Below, piece by piece: positions 17,251 to 21,872 of a stretch of DNA of 21,872 nt (positions within the stretch are counted from its first letter, which is position 1; each line of letters begins with the position of its first letter). The translations under genes and the position numbers were made by a program. The notes under the pieces are model-generated. The model did no database searches. It was not told the DNA's origin and worked only from the letters and a program-made list of their open reading frames with translations. The stretch is from contig NW_014577613.1 of the NCBI RefSeq assembly GCF_000485595.1, positions 5,979 through 27,850 on the forward strand, written 5' to 3'. This DNA comes from Priapulus caudatus (lineage: Eukaryota > Priapulida > Priapulimorpha > Priapulimorphida > Priapulidae).

Positions 17251-17885
17251 TTAATGTTGTCCTTCCCAAAGACTGCCTCTGGATTCTTCGTGCTTTTTTA
17301 GGGCTGAGCGAACTGACGTTGCTATGGAGTTGAGAGGATGCAAGAGGCAGTAGAGCTCATTCAAAGATTTACCCCACTCACTGTTCACAATCCTAATAGC
17401 AGCATAATTAGCTGCACACTTGTCACTCAGTGTATTTGTAATGTTGTCTATCAACTTTTGCCTGGTGTCTTGGAAATCGGCTTCCTCATTGAAATAAGTG
17501 TAAGTTTCACACAAATTGTCAACGGTATCGCAAATATGTTGCGCACAGTCCTCAGCAGTCCCACCAGCCAATTCATCGACTGCTGCAGCAAGACATTCAT
17601 TTTTGGTACGCTGTTAATATGGGTCTCTTCTTGGGTGGTTGCATCAAAACCAACAGTCACATCCTTTATTGCTAGGATCATTTCTGCTGTCTGTAACTCA
17701 GCAACAGCTCCCAATTCTCGGACCATAAGTTCAACTGCACTGCGTTGAGGAACACTATCCAGATCAAGTCCACTCCGCTTGTGCAACTGGCTCATCAGGA
17801 TTGGAATGTTTGCTGTGGGAGTTTTGTTTACAATATAGTCAAAAACATGCATCCTTGATGTTGAGGAGTAAGTTTTCTGGTCCAC
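17251..17885 (-). pseudogene. Transposase-like fragment of an unnamed invertebrate family
   Basis: Two minus-strand frames form one protein region. The first (from 17885) has KTYSSTSRMHVFDYI, GLDLDSVPQRSAVELMVREL, ELQTAEMIL and DVTVGFDATTQEETHIN. The second, after a single-base change near 17600 in a run of A, has NECLAAAVDELAGGTAEDC, ITNTLSDKCAANYAAIR, then ELYCLLHPLNSIATS. The layout (a 'VP-x-SAV' helix, an Asp-x-Thr-Thr block, a GGTAED loop, a helix with SD, then a C/H-L-H block) matches a family of uncharacterised proteins I recall from cnidarians, molluscs and amphioxus. It looks like an RNase-H-fold transposase, where the FDATT Asp and the SDKCAA Asp could be catalytic; that is inference. 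The C-terminal part is absent. Confidence 0.5.
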
Positions 17886-18300
17886 CCATGGTTAGATACT
17901 AACCATTTTAGTTCATTAGTCCACAGGACTAGTAAAAAAGAACAAATGTACTAGTTTTTCCAAGATTCTACTAGTCCTGCCGAAGGACCTTTACTAGGCG
18001 CAGAGCGACGAGAATTGTGATTTGCCAGGAGGTAGGTGGGGTAGGAGGGTGGAGCTCCCCTTCTGCTAGGGGATACAGGGGGTCTCCCCCAGGGTACAAG
18101 GGATGTCCCCCAGAAAGGTTTTGTAAAAGACATTCAATTGTATAAAATACACATATATTTGATATGGCTCATAAGATTAAAATTAAATTTAAAAAAATTA
18201 AATTTTAATTCGAAAATAAAATTTTGGTTTCTTTTGATGAGGAATCTGTGGATCCGTCACTTATCACAGCAAGGAATTTGGCCTCATTTATAGCTCCACC
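17886..18300. other. Spacer with repeat fragment
   Basis: ACTAGT-rich sequence around 17926-17973 is followed by a G/C-rich patch at 18040-18115 with GGGGGTCTCCCCCAGG and GTCCCCCAGAAAGGTTTTG. This patch resembles a dispersed repeat of marine invertebrates (from memory). An A/T-rich stretch follows at 18175-18225. No gene recognised. Confidence 0.4.
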
Positions 18301-18496
18301 CTCTTGGAAAAATACATGAAAACATTTCATGTTTCCTGCATAATAATTAAAGGAAATGTCCTGTTCATGTTTAGGAAATTTTATGGCGCATACGTGGAAT
18401 TGTCCATAGATTATTTCATGGGTAACATTTTCAGGTATGTGTACATAAAGTTACCTGTATTCTTCAATTGTAAAATACCTACATAATAGTTACATT

Positions 18497-18980
18497 CCCC
18501 ATACATGAAATTTCCTGCTTGGTACATGAGATTTTCCTGCTGGTTAATTGGTAACCAAACGTTATTGTCCCCATCATAGTTCTATGTCCCCATACATGAA
18601 ATTGCCTGCCTGGTACATTAAGATCCATACATGAAATTGCCTGCCTGGTACATTAAGATTTTCCTGCTGGTTAATTGGTAACCAAACGTTATTGTCCCCA
18701 TACATGAAATTGCCTTCCTGGTACATTAAGATTTTCCTGCTGGTTAATTGGTAACCAAACGTTATTGTCCCCATACATGAAATTTCCTGCCTAGTACGTA
18801 TGCATGAGATTTTCCTGCTGGTTAATTAGACAACAATAGCGTAATTGTCCTAATACATGAAATTATCCTGCTGGTTAATTGGACGATAAATTAAATTAAA
18901 TTAAATTAGACGTTAATTTGAGTCATAATTGACGTTAATTCTCCCAATACGTGAAATTTTCTGTTTGGCACATGCAGTGA
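18497..18980 (+). repeat. ~73-bp minisatellite, about six units
   Basis: The unit is CCCCATACATGAAATTGCCT..., a middle part GGTACATTAAGATTTTCC, and an end TGGTAACCAAACGTTATTGT. Copies start at 18497, 18588 (partial), 18625, 18696, 18769 and 18849, with a degenerate one near 18943. Central copies are nearly identical and outer ones decay, as in an array growing from the middle. Weaker ATACATGAAA/TTTCCTGC matches extend back to about 18310. Open frames across it are periodic artefacts. Confidence 0.9.
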
Positions 18981-19075
18981 GATGGAAGCAATTCCTTCAA
19001 GAAGTAACCCTTTATTGTAAATTTCACCAAAGTTATTGTACTACTAAATGTATGCAAGTATATTGTTGAGTGCAG

Positions 19076-19125
19076 ATATATATATATAGATTGAACTTAG
19101 ATAGATAGTTATATAGATAGAATAA
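19076..19125 (+). repeat. (TA)n and (GATA)n microsatellite
   Basis: TATATATATA is followed by imperfect TAGATAGATAG units. It borders a long A/T-rich stretch from 19120 to 19270. Confidence 0.85.
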
Positions 19126-19211
19126 ACTTTATTATAATAAGATTTATACATACATAGATTATAAAATACATATATACATTATCACATTTATTTACAATTA
19201 CAATAAAACAT

Positions 19212-19530
19212 AAAATAGCACAATATCTACATATACTACATAAACTACACAAACTACATCTATAGAATAACACAAATATCTTTTTATTTTATTTTACTCT
19301 CTTCTACTACTACACTCTCTCTACTACTCTTCACACACTCTCTACACACTACTTCACACACTTCACACTAAAATAGCACACAATCTACAACTACACAAAC
19401 AACACATATACAATAATACAAACATCTTCTCTTTTTTATGCTCTTTTCTACTACCACACTCTCTCTACTACTCTTCACACACTTCACACTACTCTTCACA
19501 CACTCACTACTTCACACACTTCACACTACT
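19212..19530 (+). repeat. ~159-bp diverged duplication, pyrimidine/CA-rich
   Basis: AAAATAGCACAATATCTACA at 19212 is echoed by AAAATAGCACACAATCTACA at 19371. Each is followed by ACACAAAC..., then TTTTATTTT/TTTTTTATG, then CTACTACTCTTCACACACT-type tracts. The second halves are almost purely C, T and A. No gene is seen here or on to 19790, apart from short frames without domains. Confidence 0.75.
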
Positions 19531-19844
19531 CACACATTCACTTCCGTCTCTCATATCTGTTTAGTTCTCGGCATTTCTCCCCGATCATGTATCGGACCGT
19601 GTTTTTTTCCATATCGTATTTTTCAGAGATGAAAGCTGGAATGTCAATGTTGTTCCTATTAATTTTAGTATACATCCACGGTATAAGAGTGATGTATCTA
19701 AAGTTTATAAATATAGTTGGCTTCGTTAGCCTAAAATCTCATGCTAATTGCTCAAGAAATAATGTGAAAGTTACTACATAGCACATGGTATTCATTTATA
19801 CAACATTATCACAGCTTTTTTGTCTGTGACAATTTCAAACTTAC

Positions 19845-20013
19845 AAACGATTGCCTCCACCTTCGGTGCATTCAGTCGTTCCTTCCCATTTCTTCCAGTT
19901 ATATTTGAAGTTGCGAGCTCCTGTGGTGTAAACAGGCGTGTCACCATCCACCTTGTCGCTTTCTTCCACTCCTTGAAGGCCTTACAACCCTCCTCTAGTT
20001 CCAGAGGTAGAGA
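19845..20013 (-). CDS. Probable BEN-domain exon
   Basis: A 169-bp minus-strand exon lies between the acceptor GTTCCAG|TCTCTACC (20014/20013) and the perfect donor GTTT|GTAAGT (19845/19844). It reads SLPLELEEGCKAFKEWKKAT, then RWMVTRLFTPQELATSNITG, then GKERLNAPKVEAIV. The order 'LFTPQELA-x-S-x-TG' then 'L-x-PKVEAI' fits the BEN fold, a helical DNA/protein-binding module of chromatin factors and some transposon-linked proteins. An in-frame ATG at 20022 lies on the intron side of the acceptor, so it is probably not the start. No neighbouring exon was found. The match is by eye; BEN sequences are weakly conserved. Confidence 0.45.
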
Positions 20014-20075
20014 CTGGAACATTTATGTAAAATAAAAAAAATCAGTATGTAATTCAAGGAAAATTGTATTATAAT

Positions 20076-20136
20076 ACAGTAAAACTCGCAAAAGTCGTCA
20101 TCGTCTAACTCGTCATCGTCGGACTAATTAGGCTGA
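20076..20136 (+). mobile_element. Possible pogo/Tigger-like terminus
   Basis: TACAGTAAAACTCGCAAAAG begins at a TA and resembles the CAGTAAAAC-type ends of Tc1/pogo elements. GTCATCGTC occurs twice inside (about 20097 and 20113). No opposite end was found. Confidence 0.25.
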
Positions 20137-20179
20137 GCAACTTTATATACATAGATAACAAAAATTCCTAAATATAAAA

Positions 20180-20268
20180 AATTTCCTCAAAACCATGGAC
20201 CCTCCATGACCCCAGAAAAAGGCTCATGACTAATTTGTGGGTCATGACCCGCAGTTTGGCAACCACTG
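20180..20268. mobile_element. Solitary hAT transposon right end
   Basis: Reverse-complemented, the end reads CAGTGGTTGCCAAACTGCGG then GTCATGACCC, a classic hAT (Charlie-type) terminus. The adjoining 8 bases, GTCTACGA (20269-20276), would be the target duplication, but no matching copy or left end was found upstream. It is a remnant of a separate hAT family from the element at 5073-8726. Confidence 0.65.
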
Positions 20269-20430
20269 GTCTACGACATCATTCATGACGGAAAATGACG
20301 ATTCTATTGATGGCCCATGGAAGATGCTCATTGACACAGTCACAACTAGACAGAGTATTTTCTAGTTTTAACACCTGAAACTGCTCATTGCCGATGCCTT
20401 CTTCTTCCTTATATTCTGGAAATGACAAGT

Positions 20431-20757
20431 CTACTTGTACATTCTGGAGCTGCATGCTAAAAACTTCGTTTTCTTCTGGCAATAAAAACCAGCGATTGCG
20501 CCGCTGTCGACTGTAACACGGACAGTGTGGCGACCGTAAAATACATCTGTGTACAGAGACTGGCGGGTTTGGATTCTGTAAGACATGATGCCTGAGCCAC
20601 CTTCTTCATTATCGGTGTCACGGGAAGCCACGCAGGTGGCGAGGTTTTCATCGGCCTCCGATTCATCGTCGAGGTTTCCAACTATCTACCTTGCCTTGAC
20701 GATATACCGTGTGTCGTTATCTGGCAGGTACTTGCATTCGTTTAGGAAGTGTCTACC
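20431..20757 (-). pseudogene. Ty3/gypsy gag zinc-knuckle end and protease
   Basis: From about 20757 a minus-strand frame reads GRHFLNECKYLPDNDTRYIV, matching the end of a gag zinc finger (H-x4-C) of invertebrate gypsy elements. A stop after KAR is followed by NLDDESEADENLATCVASRD, a Ser/Asp-rich linker. IQTRQSLYTDVFYGRHTVRV then leads into TVDSGA, the retroviral-type aspartic protease site. Homology fades after GAIAGFY, about 20480. The rest of pol is absent. It continues the gag fragment at 21102-21470, separated by Harbinger sequence. Confidence 0.6.
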
Positions 20758-21020
20758 TCCAACCGGCCAGCTTGTTGTATACTCTGGCATCGTGTACACT
20801 ACCAGGCCAGCCTACATTAATGTACGTGAAATGGTACTCGTGGTCCAGAACAGCTTGTAGTATGATGGAATAAAATCCTTTCCTGTTGTAATCCGTTCGG
20901 TGCTCATGAGCTGCTATTATCTGAATGTGGCTACCATCAACAGCACCTGCACAGTTGGGAAAATGCCGTTTTTTCATGGAATCTCTTCATCAATTCGTTC
21001 AGTCTATCGCCAGTTGGAAT
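20758..21020 (-). pseudogene. PIF/Harbinger transposase fragment (HARBI1-like)
   Basis: IPTGDRLNELMKRFHEKT opens directly after a splice-acceptor-like CATTTCAG (21021). One frame change later comes FPNCAGAVDGSHIQII, the first catalytic-Asp block of the DDE_Tnp_4 class, then TDYNRKGFYSIILQAVLDHE (second Asp) and INVGWPGSVHDARVY. These are hallmark PIF/Harbinger motifs. The third acid and the N-terminal part are missing. The fragment ends within a few codons of gypsy gag sequence. Harbinger transposases cut DNA at short inverted ends and usually need a second Myb-like protein; none is seen here. Confidence 0.88.
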
Positions 21021-21101
21021 CTGAAATGGAGTAAAATTGGAATTAACTCTGTGGCTAGTGGCTAGTGATATTGTTAGATTATACTGAATATTGATTCTAT
21101 C

Positions 21102-21470
21102 TTAGAAGACTCGGGGACACGTCTTCTCCTGGCGGGGTTTTCTTGACATGATCCTGTCTCTCTGAGGAGCTCGCCGGTACTCAGGAGTGACGGCTGAGCG
21201 GAGGATCTTTGTGTTGTCAGATGCACGGATTTCCTCCAGGAGCAAGGTAAGGGCTTGAGATATTTCTGGTTTGATTGATGCGAGAGTGCGAGCTCTCAGC
21301 TCGGGTCCACATCTTTGCTTGAAGAGTCTGGGCAAGCAGCTACTGAGATGGATGAGTTTTACCCATGTGAGCTCCACCAGGTTTTTCAGTGTGGATGTGA
21401 GCTCCTCGTCCTCTGTCAACACCTTACCGTCGTGGCTTAGTCTGTTGGTTCGACAAGTCGTTACCTTGAC
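21102..21470 (-). pseudogene. Ty3/gypsy gag fragment
   Basis: A minus-strand frame from about 21470 reads TCRTNRLSHDGKVLTEDEEL, then LVELTWVKLIHLSSCLPRLF, FKQRCGPELRARTLASIKPE and ISQALTLLLEEIRASDNTKI. It ends TPEYRRAPQRDR...RQEKTCP, the start of the gag zinc finger, and meets a stop just after. The 'LPRLFKQR-G-ELR-RTLASIKPEISQAL' stretch matches gag of invertebrate gypsy elements as I remember them. The missing second half of the finger lies on the far side of the Harbinger piece at 20757. Upstream, a stop is reached near 21475. Confidence 0.65.
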
Positions 21471-21474
21471 ATGT

Positions 21475-21767
21475 CAGTTGTTGGTGACATCATCACTTCA
21501 TTAGTAGATGGTGCTAGAGTCGATCGACGATCGGTTATTGGAACTATTTTTGGCTCATATTTACCGGACAATGATGATTCAGGTAAAAAAAAAAATTAAA
21601 TTGTTATTGAAAAGGTTTTTAAATTGTGGGACTTCACTATTGTCGTGATCTGTGGTCACGACTATTGTGGATTTATATCAGAAACTTATCAAAGAGATTA
21701 ACACATGTTTATGCCGGAACAGGAACTAACTTTTTTCAAATAAGATAATGCCACAGATGGCGCTCTG
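21475..21767. other. No recognisable gene
   Basis: About 290 bases without a coding stretch I can place; a poly-A run lies near 21585. ACAGATGGCGCTCTGG just before the following MITE recalls motifs around the 8.9-kb MITE end, but the match is short. Confidence 0.4.
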
Positions 21768-21872
21768 GGGCCCGTTGCCAGAAAAAAATTAGTCTTAACA
21801 TTAACCTTAAACTTAAGTTTTTCTCTTAAAGCGTTGCCAGAAACTTCGTAAAGTTAAGAGAATTAAAGATTC
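21768..21872 (+). mobile_element. Left end of a MITE, cut by the window end
   Basis: GGGCCCGTTGCCAGAAA starts an A/T-rich stretch with TTAGTCTTAACATTAACC and GCGTTGCCAGAAACTT. GTTGCCAGAAA occurs twice (about 21774 and 21834). GGGCCCGTT-type ends are common on short inverted-repeat elements in animal genomes (from memory). The opposite end is beyond the window, so neither type nor length can be fixed. Confidence 0.5.

Noticed and set aside
18574-18774. 66-codon minus-strand frame with internal repeats
   Set aside because: It is a translation of the 73-bp minisatellite.
18497-18980. Regular repeats considered as a CRISPR array
   Set aside because: There are no unique spacers: whole 73-bp units repeat. 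The window is eukaryotic.
20279-20482. 67-codon acidic minus-strand frame as part of gypsy pol
   Set aside because: No motif links it to protease or reverse transcriptase, so it was left unassigned.
20969-21100. CATTTCAG before the Harbinger piece as proof of a working intron
   Set aside because: It fits a splice acceptor, but no matching donor or upstream Harbinger exon was found. The sequence beyond is gypsy gag.

Overview
This is eukaryotic genomic DNA, most likely from a non-arthropod invertebrate, probably marine. It has GT-AG introns and A+T-rich spacers. It carries an internal run of TTAGGG, the telomere repeat of most animals other than arthropods. Its transposon mix (hAT, copia, Ty3/gypsy, LINE, Harbinger, Helitron, DUF6589-type proteins) is typical of mollusc, annelid, echinoderm, hemichordate or amphioxus genomes. 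No bacterial-type gene, rRNA, tRNA or CRISPR array was found. The species cannot be named from the sequence.

Layout. 1-1.3 kb: no recognisable gene, but an exact 79-bp direct repeat. 1.3-2.2 kb: broken hAT transposase of the ZNF862/KIAA1586 type. 2.4-3.3 kb: 5'-truncated LINE reverse transcriptase. 3.3-5.0 kb: spacer with a diverged 180-bp repeat, CRE-like sites and one candidate short first exon. 5.05-8.93 kb: a small inverted-repeat element (MITE) split by a complete but broken 3,654-bp hAT element of the ZBED5 type; the MITE also holds the TTAGGG tract. 8.96-9.2 kb: a 41-bp minisatellite and a long hairpin. 9.6-12.7 kb: a four-exon gene with an N-terminal Cys-pair zinc finger, a DUF6589-like region and an ING-type PHD finger. 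Each of its three 5' exons is off frame by one base. 12.86-17.17 kb: a copia element (zinc knuckles, protease, integrase, reverse transcriptase). Its integrase is split by a 1,331-bp Helitron, which holds a second Helitron. 17.25-17.89 kb: a fragment of a transposase-like family I cannot name. 17.9-19.6 kb: satellites and simple repeats. 19.85-20.01 kb: a probable BEN-domain exon. 20.1-20.3 kb: stray DNA-transposon ends. 20.4-21.5 kb: a Ty3/gypsy gag-protease fragment interrupted by a piece of Harbinger transposase. 21.77 kb to the end: the start of another MITE.

How it fits together. The window is mostly a transposon graveyard with clear nesting: Helitron in Helitron in copia, hAT in MITE, Harbinger in gypsy. 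Every recognisable coding remnant is on the minus strand; both Helitrons run on the plus strand. The only plausible long multi-exon gene is the PHD/DUF6589 gene. The BEN exon and the 12-codon exon near 5.0 kb could belong to host genes that extend through introns or beyond the window. Single-base lesions are frequent, so some may be assembly errors rather than decay. Family names come from motif recognition by eye; no database search was possible.
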